This document shows positions 17,348 through 25,273 of a DNA stretch of 64,000 nucleotides, piece after piece. Each line of letters starts with the position of its first letter. Position 1 is the stretch's first letter. The DNA comes from Paenibacillus shirakamiensis (GTDB lineage: Bacteria; Bacillota; Bacilli; Paenibacillales; Paenibacillaceae). Under the pieces are notes generated by a model, which was not told the DNA's origin, did not search any database, and saw only the letters and a program-made list of their open reading frames with translations. A program made the translations under genes and the position numbers. The stretch lies in the NCBI RefSeq assembly GCF_017874255.1, contig NZ_JAGGLD010000003.1:434001-498000 (forward strand), given 5' to 3'.

Positions 17348-18232
17348 TTATAGTTCCTGTTGCACTCTATGGCGCATTTTTGAGGGAGAAATGCCATAAT
17401 TTCTGCGAAATAAGCGGTTAAAATTCGACAAATTACGAAATCCACATGTAGCAGCAACTGATAGTATTGAATCATCGCTCTTCTCTAGAAGTTCCACAGC
17501 ATGTGCTAGCCTAAGCTGAACTAAATAATTCAAAGGTGCACTTCCTGCCACTTGGCTGAATAACGCACTGAACCGAGAGGGACTCAGATGCACGAGCTCT
17601 GCCAAGTCTCTCACATTCCATGGTCGAGACAAATCTTCTTCCATCGCGGCGATGACTGAACGCATCTGCTCAATCTGCCAACTAGGCATCATTTCAATTA
17701 ACTCTGTAGTACTGAAATATCGATTCACTTCCGCAAGGAATTGAAGTAACAATCCCATAATAATGGAGTGATTTGAGCGTTTTTTCGCTACATATTCGTT
17801 CAAAATCTCCCGAAGATACTTGCTCATCACTGAACTTCGTTCGTGGGTACATGAGATGTACCTTGTGGAGCTAGCTTCATTATCCCGAAAAGGACGAAGC
17901 AGTTCAGGGTCATACCGCTGGGCAGGTGCCAGTAAAATGGGATCAAACATTACCACACCCATCTCTAAATCCTGACCTTCATAAGCACGGTGAAGATCGT
18001 CAGAATCGATGAGGAATAGATCCCCTTCCGTGAAGGGATATTCTCGGCCATTAATTACATAAATACCACTTCCGCTTAAAATCCAATTAATCTCAAGCTC
18101 TCGATGCCAATGCAGCCGCTGAAACGAGGGGGTAACTCCAAGCGTAGAGGAGGCCGTCAATGGAAAATCCGTGGGTAGAAATATATTGTCTCTAGCAATG
18201 TCCAAATTCTCATCGTATATGGAAGGCCTCAC
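17348..18232 (-). CDS. AraC family transcriptional regulator with cupin sensor
   Basis: A 294-residue regulator. The N-terminal cupin-like sensor (about 25-110) has FQRLHWHRELEINWILSGSGIYVINGREYPFTEGDLFLIDSDDLH. The C-terminal double helix-turn-helix (about 185-285) has LSPSRFSALFSQVAGSAPLNYLVQLRLAHAVELL and ILSVAATCGFRNLSNFNRLFRRNYGISP. It lies just upstream of the kinase-GH4 pair on the same strand and is the obvious candidate regulator of sugar use. GTG 18232 has better SD spacing (GGGGTG) than GTG 18241. Confidence 0.85.
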   Translation of the reverse strand: MRPSIYDENLDIARDNIFLPTDFPLTASSTLGVTPSFQRLHWHRELEINWILSGSGIYVINGREYPFTEGDLFLIDSDDLHRAYEGQDLEMGVVMFDPILLAPAQRYDPELLRPFRDNEASSTRYISCTHERSSVMSKYLREILNEYVAKKRSNHSIIMGLLLQFLAEVNRYFSTTELIEMMPSWQIEQMRSVIAAMEEDLSRPWNVRDLAELVHLSPSRFSALFSQVAGSAPLNYLVQLRLAHAVELLEKSDDSILSVAATCGFRNLSNFNRLFRRNYGISPSKMRHRVQQEL

Positions 18233-18307
18233 CCTGCTCACCCCTTTGTCTAGTCATCGTTCATTCTATTGAATCATATCCCTGCGCTCAGTTCAATATT
18301 GCTCTAT

Positions 18308-19417
18308 CTAAGGATGAAGGAACTCAAACACGGCTTGAGCAATTCGCTCTGAGGCGTAGCCATCTCCATAAGGATTACTCGCTTCAGACATGAGACGATA
18401 GATGGAATCATCATCCAGCAGTCGCACAATTTCCGTATATACTTTTCGCTTATTCGTACCGATACAACGTAGGGTTCCAGCTTCTACACCTTCGGGACGT
18501 TCGGTCTTATCTCGCAGGACAAGAACCGGCTTAGCAAGCGACGGCGCCTCTTCTTGAATCCCCCCTGAATCCGTTAGTACGAAATGACTCCGTGCCATAA
18601 AGTTATGTGCCGCTACTACATCCAGTGGACTGCATAGATGAATCCGTTCCCGGCCTCCTAGATACTCCTCGGCTAACCGAACAATAGCTGGGTTCGGATG
18701 AACAGGGAAAATAAATTCGACATCATCCCGCTCTTCTGCCACTCTAGCTACAGCCTGAAATACGGCCTCCATCGGTGCCCCCCAGTTCTCTCTTCGGTGC
18801 ATCGTCAGCAAGATCCATTTTTTATTCGAATCGAGTTCCTGCAACAGGGGATGATCGAATTTGTCTTTAATCGTCCATTGCAAGGAGTCAATCACTGTAT
18901 TTCCGGTAACATGTACGTGTGCAAAACGATTCTCTGCGGCAAGTTGCAAGGCAGAGGTCACCGTTGGAGCAAAGTGAAGATCTGCCACTCTGCCAATGAA
19001 CTCACGATTCATTTCTTCAGGATATGGCGCATATTTGTCATACGTTCGTAGTCCAGCTTCAACATGACCTACAGGAACCTTATTATAGTAAGCCGCTAAG
19101 GCGCCCATAAAAGCGGTAGTGGTATCCCCATGAACAAGTACCATCTCACATGATGAGCTCGCGATAATTTCATTTAATCCTTGGAGGGCTGCAGCACTAA
19201 GTTCAGCAAGATTTTGACCAGGCTTCATTAGATCGAGATCGAAATCCGGCTTAATATCGAACACTTCTAATACTTGATCCAGCATCTCTCGGTGCTGAGC
19301 TGTTACACATACGACCGGTCGCAGCCCGGGTGTAGCTTCCAGCGCTTTGACTAACGGTGCCATCTTAATCGCTTCCGGCCTCGTACCAAAAACGACCAGG
19401 ACATCTGTATCTTTCAT
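18308..19417 (-). CDS. wecB: UDP-N-acetylglucosamine 2-epimerase (non-hydrolysing)
   Basis: A 369-residue WecB/MnaA-type enzyme converting UDP-GlcNAc to UDP-ManNAc, a precursor of secondary wall polymers and teichoic acid linkage units. Seen: VVFGTRPEAIKMAPLVKAL (about 8-26), VTAQHREMLDQVL, VHGDTTTAF, HVEAGLRT, EEMNRE, and SDSGGIQEEAPSLAKPVLVLRDKTERPEG (about 280-308). ATG 19417 has correct spacing to AGGAGGAG, whereas the TTG nine bases upstream abuts it. Divergent from the glycosyltransferase gene. It may feed the pyruvylated polymer that holds SLH proteins (inference). Confidence 0.93.
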   Translation of the reverse strand: MKDTDVLVVFGTRPEAIKMAPLVKALEATPGLRPVVCVTAQHREMLDQVLEVFDIKPDFDLDLMKPGQNLAELSAAALQGLNEIIASSSCEMVLVHGDTTTAFMGALAAYYNKVPVGHVEAGLRTYDKYAPYPEEMNREFIGRVADLHFAPTVTSALQLAAENRFAHVHVTGNTVIDSLQWTIKDKFDHPLLQELDSNKKWILLTMHRRENWGAPMEAVFQAVARVAEERDDVEFIFPVHPNPAIVRLAEEYLGGRERIHLCSPLDVVAAHNFMARSHFVLTDSGGIQEEAPSLAKPVLVLRDKTERPEGVEAGTLRCIGTNKRKVYTEIVRLLDDDSIYRLMSEASNPYGDGYASERIAQAVFEFLHP

Positions 19418-19636
19418 TTGCCCCAACTCCTCCTAACTTTCGAGGATTGTAACTCTCCTCGCAAGCGTTCTATTATTTCTCTCTATATATATGAGAGTTC
19501 TATTGAACGCGCATCGGCGTAAAGGAAAAAGATGCAGTCTGTCAGACTATTTTCGGAAAGAAAGGCGTTTGACGTTGCTCTATGAAGCTAGCATTGCATA
19601 GAATATCGCATGCTTTCACAAAGGAGGAAACCTATT

Positions 19637-20656
19637 TTGGCTGTCATTATTTATCCTAAAACCATGAACTGGACATTCATGAAACAGCGTCCACAACAAC
19701 TTATGACCCAGTTCGGTGCTTTGGGACATCAAGTGTACTTCGAAAATCTAGCTCCTCTTTCCAAAAATCAGCAAGAAGTGGAACCGAGCGTTCATTTGTT
19801 CACAGATCATCAAAGTTTCATTTCAAGAACGCTTCCCAAACTACGGAAAGAGCATGAGGTGGTAGTCTGGACCACCTGGTCCAAGCAGCGTTCTCGACTC
19901 ACTTTATTCAAACCAGATGCTGTCATTTATGACTGCTGTGATGAATTCCCACATTGGGCCAAATATGAAGCGAAGATGGTTGAAGATTCCGATCATCTCG
20001 TAGCAACGGCAGAGACCATCAAGACTCGTCTATCCTTAGCTTATCCAGGGAAACCCGTTACGCTAATTCCCAATGCGGCAGATCAAAGCATGTTCAATCT
20101 CCCGATCGGTCCACGTCCGGCCGATCTTCCAGAAGGACCGATTGTTGCTTATATTGGCGCTTGGGCGTACTGGATTGATCATGTTCTTTTTGAGAGAGTA
20201 GCACGCGAGAATCCGGGTGTAAACTTCGTATCGATTGGTTCTCCTTACGGAGATATCCCTTCTTATACGGAACTTCCGAATGTACATGTATTGGGCGAGA
20301 AACCCCACGCGGTTCTGAAACAGTATCTTCCTCATATCGATGTAGCCATCATTCCTTTCCAATACCATCCCATCACCTTAGCTACCAATCCCATCAAAGC
20401 TTATGAATATTTGGCTGCAGGTGTCCGGGTTCTCTCTACCGCCTTGCCCGAATGTATCTTAATGGAGCCTCATGTAACGACGGCCACTACTCACGATGAT
20501 TTTATTCATAAGTTACAGCACATGCTCTCTCATCCAGATGACGAACAGAAGAAGGCTGCCCGTCTTGCCTTCGCTGCTACCAATCGCTGGCAAGAACGCG
20601 GGATTGCTGGGGATGAAGTTATACGTGAAGTGTTGCTCCGCAAACAAAAGCTATAG
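19637..20656 (+). CDS. Glycosyltransferase (GT-B fold, family 4-like)
   Basis: A 339-residue GT-B glycosyltransferase related to the TuaH-like group. The N-domain begins AVIIYPKTMNWTFMKQRPQQLM and carries VIYDCCDEFPHWAKYEAKMVEDSDHLVATAETIK. The C-domain has VTLIPNAADQSMF, IVAYIGAWAYWIDHVLFERVARENPGVNFVSIGSP and AIIPFQYHPITLATNPIKAYEYLAAGVRVLST, the donor-binding E-x-x-A-x-G segment. I use TTG 19637 because AAGGAGG (19621-19627) stands nine bases ahead; the ATG at 19610 lies before the SD. First of a run of five plus-strand genes for surface glycans. Confidence 0.85.
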   Translation: MAVIIYPKTMNWTFMKQRPQQLMTQFGALGHQVYFENLAPLSKNQQEVEPSVHLFTDHQSFISRTLPKLRKEHEVVVWTTWSKQRSRLTLFKPDAVIYDCCDEFPHWAKYEAKMVEDSDHLVATAETIKTRLSLAYPGKPVTLIPNAADQSMFNLPIGPRPADLPEGPIVAYIGAWAYWIDHVLFERVARENPGVNFVSIGSPYGDIPSYTELPNVHVLGEKPHAVLKQYLPHIDVAIIPFQYHPITLATNPIKAYEYLAAGVRVLSTALPECILMEPHVTTATTHDDFIHKLQHMLSHPDDEQKKAARLAFAATNRWQERGIAGDEVIREVLLRKQKL

Positions 20657-20660
20657 CCTC

Positions 20661-21920
20661 ATGAATATGCTATTACTTTGCGGTCATGGCTCCCCTGTAT
20701 TACCTCAGCATTCCCTTGGTGAACCCGAAGTCTATGCGGCCAGGCTTCATCAGCTACTTGAGAGCAGTTCTGAAGCTTGGGTCGTCTGGAATCCTCTTAT
20801 TAGCCATCTAAGCAAAGAGATCATCACTCAGCTAGATCAGTTCCTAGACACAGATCAAGTTCTTCCGGGAACCCATGTCCTCAGTATTCATCCTGATCAC
20901 TATCTAAAAAACGTAGATTCTCTCCCACAAGGAATTCCCTTAGTATGGCGTAAGACCTATCTACTCGAGACGATCCAGAAGTGGCCAAGCAGCCCACTTC
21001 CCTCAGCCTTATATCTACCCTTTGCTTGGCTGCCGCAGTCTTCAATGACTACGCAACTCCTTCCTTCATTTCAGCTAGAGGAACGTAGAACCTCCAAACG
21101 CCGAGGTTATCGACCCTTGGTCCTTTTGATTGATCCCCATCAGCTTACTTCCATTGTTCCTATCATCGAACGAACGCGCCCCTGGGTACAGCCGTCTATT
21201 TCGCTAGGTGTAAGCCTCCCCACGGATAATTCGCATCCTGAAATCTCCATTCTCATGTCCATCTATCAAATGCACAGCAGTCTAGGATGGGCAGTTCGTT
21301 CAGTACTAGCTCAGGACTATTCAAACTTCGAGTTCCTCATTGGAGATGACGGTTCAGATGATGGCAGTTCACAGCTTCCGATTCTATCCAGTGATGCTCG
21401 CATTCAGTTGCACGTCTTCCCCACCAATCGGGGCAAAGCATCGGTCATGAATGACCTGCTTTCTGTAGCACGGGGCAACTATATTCTTGAGCTCGACGGC
21501 GATGACTGGCTGGCTCCAGAGGCGCTCACTACACTTGCAGCGGCAATGCGCGCGGTACCGGAAGCCGCTATTGCGACCGGTACGTGTGGTCTTTGGCAGG
21601 GGACACGTCACCTTGGGCCGCTTCAGCGGGGCGTGTCCCCTTACCGCGGGCACCACACGGACGCGCACAGCGCCGTGCCTTTGGTGCCGCGCATGTACCG
21701 CGCAGATCTGCTGCGCGGGCTGGGCGGCTGGCCTCAGGCACCCGGCGATTTCGGCCGGGTGTTCGAGGACATTGCCGTATGCGAGGCGCTGCTCGCCGAG
21801 CACCCGGAGGTCGCCGTCGCAGCCGAGACGGTGTACCACCGGGTACTGCGGCCCGCAAGCGTCAGCCAGCGTGCCGGCGAGCTCTACCCTGCATGGAGAG
21901 AACTTCATGCAGGTCATTAG
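20661..21920 (+). CDS. Two-domain glycosyltransferase, GT2 C-terminal domain
   Basis: A 419-residue protein starting four bases after the preceding stop. The first 190 residues (MNMLLLCGHGSPVLPQHS... RRGYRPLVLLIDPHQL) match no family I know. The second part (about 195-410) is a GT2-fold transferase: ISILMSIYQMHSSLGWAVRSVLAQDYSNFEFLIGDDGSDDGS, NRGKASVMNDLLSVARGNYILELDGDDW (the nucleotide/metal DxD), and a later FEDIAVCEALL with the catalytic ED. From about residue 295 to the end base composition jumps to roughly 70% GC while the frame and motifs stay intact, suggesting a recombinant 3' end. Its stop is directly followed by the SD of the next gene. Confidence 0.85.
   Translation: MNMLLLCGHGSPVLPQHSLGEPEVYAARLHQLLESSSEAWVVWNPLISHLSKEIITQLDQFLDTDQVLPGTHVLSIHPDHYLKNVDSLPQGIPLVWRKTYLLETIQKWPSSPLPSALYLPFAWLPQSSMTTQLLPSFQLEERRTSKRRGYRPLVLLIDPHQLTSIVPIIERTRPWVQPSISLGVSLPTDNSHPEISILMSIYQMHSSLGWAVRSVLAQDYSNFEFLIGDDGSDDGSSQLPILSSDARIQLHVFPTNRGKASVMNDLLSVARGNYILELDGDDWLAPEALTTLAAAMRAVPEAAIATGTCGLWQGTRHLGPLQRGVSPYRGHHTDAHSAVPLVPRMYRADLLRGLGGWPQAPGDFGRVFEDIAVCEALLAEHPEVAVAAETVYHRVLRPASVSQRAGELYPAWRELHAGH
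21541..21890 (+). other. GC-rich segment inside the GT2 gene
   Basis: Hand count for 21601-21840 gives 171 G/C of 240 (71%), against about half in the adjoining 5' part of the same gene and less in neighbouring genes. Almost every third codon position is G or C. The segment stops within a few bases of the gene end. Confidence 0.85.
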
Positions 21921-21937
21921 AAAGGAGGAAATGCTCA

Positions 21938-22960
21938 GTGAAAATTGGAGTTTGTGGATATTATGGCATGGGCAATTTCGGAGATGATCTCTTTTTACGT
22001 ACATTCCAACAGGTGTTCGAGCCTCAGCATCAAGTCTATCCTTGGAACAACCAACTCGATGAGAAGAAGACCGACGCGATCATCGTAGGCGGAGGGGATT
22101 TGATTACTCCTTATTCTTTTAGCACCTATTATTTCCCGCCCGTACTCAAAGAGCATCCTACTTGGTTACAAGGTGTAGGCATTGTTGACGCCTATCCCGA
22201 AGAGACTTGGCCTCCCGCGGAAGTAGACAAATATCGGCAAATCATCAGCCGGGCGAACAAAGCCGTCTTCCGTGACGAACGGTCCGGTGAACTCGCCAGA
22301 AATGCGACTTTCCACAGACAAGTTGAGGTCGCTCCCGACGTAGCTTTTGCCTATCGTCAGCCTGCCTATCCCATCAAGAAATTCACGGACAAAAAAGTCA
22401 TCGGGATCTGCATTTTCGCTTATTCTTCCTTCCCGTTCGAAGATTTCTTAACCCTAATGAAATCTTGGTCGGATCAAGGATACCATCTTAGACTCATCCC
22501 TGCGGTCAATCACCCTAATGGAGGTGGATATTCCGACTATCCGACCTGTCTGCAGCTCAAAGAGCGCCTGCGGGAACTGAATCCGAATGCCTCTATTGAT
22601 ATCCTCTCATTATTACTCGATCTAGATTTCACTTACAGTGCCATTCAATCTGTCGATTACTTGGTCAGCTTCAAGCTTCATCCTGCCCTCGTAGCCTTAA
22701 GAGCCGGCGTACCTACGCTTGCGTTCAGCGGGATGAGCAAGGTGAAAAGCTTGCTTCAATCGTTCGGCCTTGAACGTTATTACTGTGACTATAGACAGCC
22801 ACTGTCCACCTATGCTCCCGTGATCGAAGACTTCCTGAACTATGGGCCTGCGGCTGTCAAAGCCATCCAACCTCAAGTTCGCAAGACGGAGAAAGAGAGC
22901 CTCACTAGCCTACTCAAACTACGTAAAGATATCGAACGCAAAGTTAAACCACGCAAGTAA
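21938..22960 (+). CDS. Polysaccharide pyruvyl transferase family protein
   Basis: A 340-residue GT-B-like pyruvyl transferase (PvTase family, relatives CsaB and WcaK/AmsJ). Seen: KIGVCGYYGMGNFGDDLFLRTF at the N-terminus, DAIIVGGGDLITPYS (about 45-60), FRDERSGELARN (about 110-121), and VDYLVSFKLHPALVALRAGVPTLAFSGMSKVKSLL (about 240-275), where the HPA/R-x-G-x-P pattern is typical. It adds ketal pyruvate to glycans; in S-layer bacteria that ketal is the ligand for SLH domains. The start is GTG 21938, nine bases after AAAGGAGG. Confidence 0.85.
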   Translation: MKIGVCGYYGMGNFGDDLFLRTFQQVFEPQHQVYPWNNQLDEKKTDAIIVGGGDLITPYSFSTYYFPPVLKEHPTWLQGVGIVDAYPEETWPPAEVDKYRQIISRANKAVFRDERSGELARNATFHRQVEVAPDVAFAYRQPAYPIKKFTDKKVIGICIFAYSSFPFEDFLTLMKSWSDQGYHLRLIPAVNHPNGGGYSDYPTCLQLKERLRELNPNASIDILSLLLDLDFTYSAIQSVDYLVSFKLHPALVALRAGVPTLAFSGMSKVKSLLQSFGLERYYCDYRQPLSTYAPVIEDFLNYGPAAVKAIQPQVRKTEKESLTSLLKLRKDIERKVKPRK

Positions 22961-23032
22961 TTATTTTTGATTCATCTACAATGTTCATGCACTACCCATA
23001 TTATGTTCCACAATTCGTAAGGAGGAATGAAT

Positions 23033-23329
23033 ATGTGTTTCTTTGGATACGGTCAACTTAGACACAAAGTGAGACATCTCATCGAAGAAGTGAAAGAACT
23101 CACAGCGCGCCTTAATGATCTGGAGGATCGTCTGAGTTCAGGTGTTTTCCCTAATCCAGCGATCGTAGCATACTTGCAAGATAAAATCGGTCAAAGCATT
23201 CATATCAGCACAGCTAGTGCTTCCTTGGAAGGAATTCTAGTTACCGTAGCTACAGATGCGCTGGAAATCCGGGAATCTACTGGCGATCTTGTCTTAATTC
23301 CATTCTCTCGTATTACTGTCCTCCAATAA
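23033..23329 (+). CDS. Small DUF2642-like protein with N-terminal coiled coil
   Basis: A 98-residue protein. Residues 8-38 form a charged helix with heptad spacing (LRHKVRHLIEEVKELTARLNDLEDRL). The C-terminal 55 residues (IGQSIHISTASASLEGILVTVATDALEIRESTGDLVLIPFSRITVL) form a small beta domain like DUF2642, found in spore-associated Bacillus proteins. ATG 23033 is seven bases from GGAGG; ATG 23027 is too close. It resembles the next gene in its beta domain, and both trail the glycan genes. Function not established. Confidence 0.65.
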   Translation: MCFFGYGQLRHKVRHLIEEVKELTARLNDLEDRLSSGVFPNPAIVAYLQDKIGQSIHISTASASLEGILVTVATDALEIRESTGDLVLIPFSRITVLQ

Positions 23330-23360
23330 TTATCAGCCCGTATGAAAGGAGATGCATGAT

Positions 23361-23567
23361 ATGAACTTTCAAGAATTAGCTAAAGGTTTTATTGCCAAAG
23401 AGGTGGAAGTCCTTATTCCCAATGATTTGTTAACTGGCATTCTAATCTCTGTAGATGCACGTACGCTGGTTATAAAAGTGCCCGGTGTTCTCTACGGTCC
23501 CGTCCGTGATATCGCTCTTATCCCTCTGCATGCTGTAGAATTTATTCGGATCGTCGCTACTTCATAA
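23361..23567 (+). CDS. Small DUF2642-like protein
   Basis: A 68-residue protein consisting almost only of the beta domain seen in the gene before: FIAKEVEVLIPNDLLTGILISVDARTLVIKVPG...IALIPLHAVEFIRIV. The shared pattern is 'G-I-L-hydrophobic-V-x-x-D/A-x-L-x-I ... L-I-P'. ATG 23361 is nine bases after AAAGGAG; an ATG at 23352 touches it. Last gene of the cluster before a strong terminator. A link to spore or surface assembly is inferred from family and context only. Confidence 0.65.
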   Translation: MNFQELAKGFIAKEVEVLIPNDLLTGILISVDARTLVIKVPGVLYGPVRDIALIPLHAVEFIRIVATS

Positions 23568-23611
23568 GTAGAACTTGAAACTACTGCTCTACTAAACGTC
23601 TACTACAGCTT

Positions 23612-23647
23612 AAAGCCGGTCAGGAGTCTAGCTCCTGACCGGCTTTT
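23612..23647 (+). terminator. Strong terminator closing the glycan cluster
   Basis: AAAGCCGGTCAGGAG, loop TCTAG, CTCCTGACCGGCTTTT: a stem of at least 14 bp. Confidence 0.92.
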
Positions 23648-23669
23648 CAATAATTCCTATTCGACTTAT

Positions 23670-23709
23670 AACTTATTTCTTGACTAAAACAACTTATTTC
23701 TTGACTAAA
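23670..23709 (-). repeat. 19-bp tandem duplication (period 21) across a stop codon
   Basis: AACTTATTTCTTGACTAAA occurs at 23670-23688 and 23691-23709. On the minus strand this repeats the last codons (Leu-Val-Lys-Lys) and stop of the chemoreceptor gene, in frame, just after the real end. Confidence 0.9.
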
Positions 23710-25142
23710 TTTTCTAGGCTCATAGTCAGATCATTCAGCTTATGAATCTCCTCCACAATCTCGCGCACATGCTGCTGCTGTACCTCCGAGCTTGCAAGAA
23801 CTTGCTGTACCGATGCTGCACTTTCTTCTGTAATGGCGGCAACCGAAGTCATTTCATCCATCACACTTTGTGAAGATTGTTGAAGCTGAGCATGAGCATG
23901 TCTTAGTGATTCGGATTGATCCAATACTTCCGAAGTATTACTGTAAATACCCGCAAACAATTTCTCGAGTGCTTCTGAAGAGGTCTTCCCTGAAGTAGCC
24001 GAAGATAGTCCCTCTTGGACCGTAAGGGAAGCTTCCTCAGCTTTATTCTGCAGCAATCCTAGAATTTCCGAAATCTCTGACGATGCGCGGTGTGTGTTCA
24101 TGGCAAGCTTGCGAATTTCCGCAGCAACTACCGAGAATCCTCTTCCATGTTCTCCAGCACGAGCGGCTTCAATGGAAGCATTTAAGGAGAGTAAATTAGT
24201 CTGATTGGCAATCTCACTAATCATATTGACGATATGCCCTACCTTTTGATTCTCTTCATTCATTTCATGAATGGCCTGTGCCGTTTTGTGAATATTTCGG
24301 TCGATCTCTCCGATTTGCTGATGTAACTGAAGCATTTGATTCTGTCCCTGTGAAGTAATAGCCGCTGTATCTTTAGCCCGATCACTCATATGAGCAGTAG
24401 CTTGATTCGTACGACGAACCGTATCATTAACCTGTTCCATCGATTGAGAGATATCTGTGATTAATGTAGATTGTGATTCAATCCCAGATGCAATTTCTTG
24501 AAACGCCATAGCAACTTCAGAAGAGATTTGTCCTGTTGTTGAAGCATTGTTCTGAAGAGAGTCATTGGAAGCTGCCAATATGGAGATCGATTGTGTAAGC
24601 TCCTGTAACACACTCTCCGTATGCTCACGTGCGCGCTCCGATTCGATCGCATACTCCCGAACTGAATTCGTCATGCCTTCACCAATTCTAGTCTGAACAA
24701 TGAGTACCATAGAAAATAAGACTAGGAATACAGCAAACACCGACCTCAATCCATCATAGATTTCACTATTAACAGCGAATACTATGAACAGCGTATAGAC
24801 AATGTTGACCATGATTAGTCGATAATTCTGATAGAGCGAAAGAATGGCAAGAATAAAGAACAAGATTAAAGTACATATGAACGTAACTGTCTCTTGAATG
24901 ATCAAATACGCGAGTGTATTTAGTCCGATCATCACAATATACTTTGTCCCTACAATAAATTTCTTTAGGCTCCATAGCACTGTAATTACAAGAGCTAGAG
25001 GCAGACCCGAATACAACATGACATAAAATGTTCCGTTTGCATGTAAGGCTAAAGTAGAGATCCCTCCTACAATTACTGTAACCCATACCATATACATAAT
25101 CAGTCGGTTAATTCGCATATCCCTGGAAAGCTTGTCTGACAT
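23694..25142 (-). CDS. Methyl-accepting chemotaxis protein without periplasmic sensor or HAMP
   Basis: A 482-residue chemoreceptor. The N-terminus (about 12-155) has around six hydrophobic helices with short loops, so sensing is probably in the membrane or through a partner. There is no extracellular domain and no recognisable HAMP. The cytoplasmic signalling helices end in the conserved tip [43 protein letters not shown] (about 305-347) that binds CheA/CheW. It lies downstream of the bacteriophytochrome gene on the same strand, separated by a terminator. A tandem duplication covers its stop. Confidence 0.9.
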   Translation of the reverse strand: MSDKLSRDMRINRLIMYMVWVTVIVGGISTLALHANGTFYVMLYSGLPLALVITVLWSLKKFIVGTKYIVMIGLNTLAYLIIQETVTFICTLILFFILAILSLYQNYRLIMVNIVYTLFIVFAVNSEIYDGLRSVFAVFLVLFSMVLIVQTRIGEGMTNSVREYAIESERAREHTESVLQELTQSISILAASNDSLQNNASTTGQISSEVAMAFQEIASGIESQSTLITDISQSMEQVNDTVRRTNQATAHMSDRAKDTAAITSQGQNQMLQLHQQIGEIDRNIHKTAQAIHEMNEENQKVGHIVNMISEIANQTNLLSLNASIEAARAGEHGRGFSVVAAEIRKLAMNTHRASSEISEILGLLQNKAEEASLTVQEGLSSATSGKTSSEALEKLFAGIYSNTSEVLDQSESLRHAHAQLQQSSQSVMDEMTSVAAITEESAASVQQVLASSEVQQQHVREIVEEIHKLNDLTMSLENLVKK

Positions 25143-25240
25143 CTGTAGTTATCCCTCTTCACTCTATAAAATTGTTGTAGTATATTCATCGGAGTTTTTT
25201 GATAAAAACATTACAGATTGAGATAAAAATCTGTAAAAAA

Positions 25241-25269
25241 AGAAGAATCCTCACAATAAGGATTCTTCT
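25241..25269 (-). terminator. Terminator after bphP
   Basis: Minus strand AGAAGAATCC, seven bases, GGATTCTTCT, then T7. A second hairpin (TTACAGAT / ATCTGTAA, 25211-25236) follows. Confidence 0.85.
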
Positions 25270-25273
25270 CGTT

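Noticed and set aside
21384..22004. Long antisense and alternate-frame open frames over the GC-rich island
   Set aside because: High GC removes stop codons in all frames; these products are Arg/Ala/Pro-rich without family likeness or ribosome binding sites.
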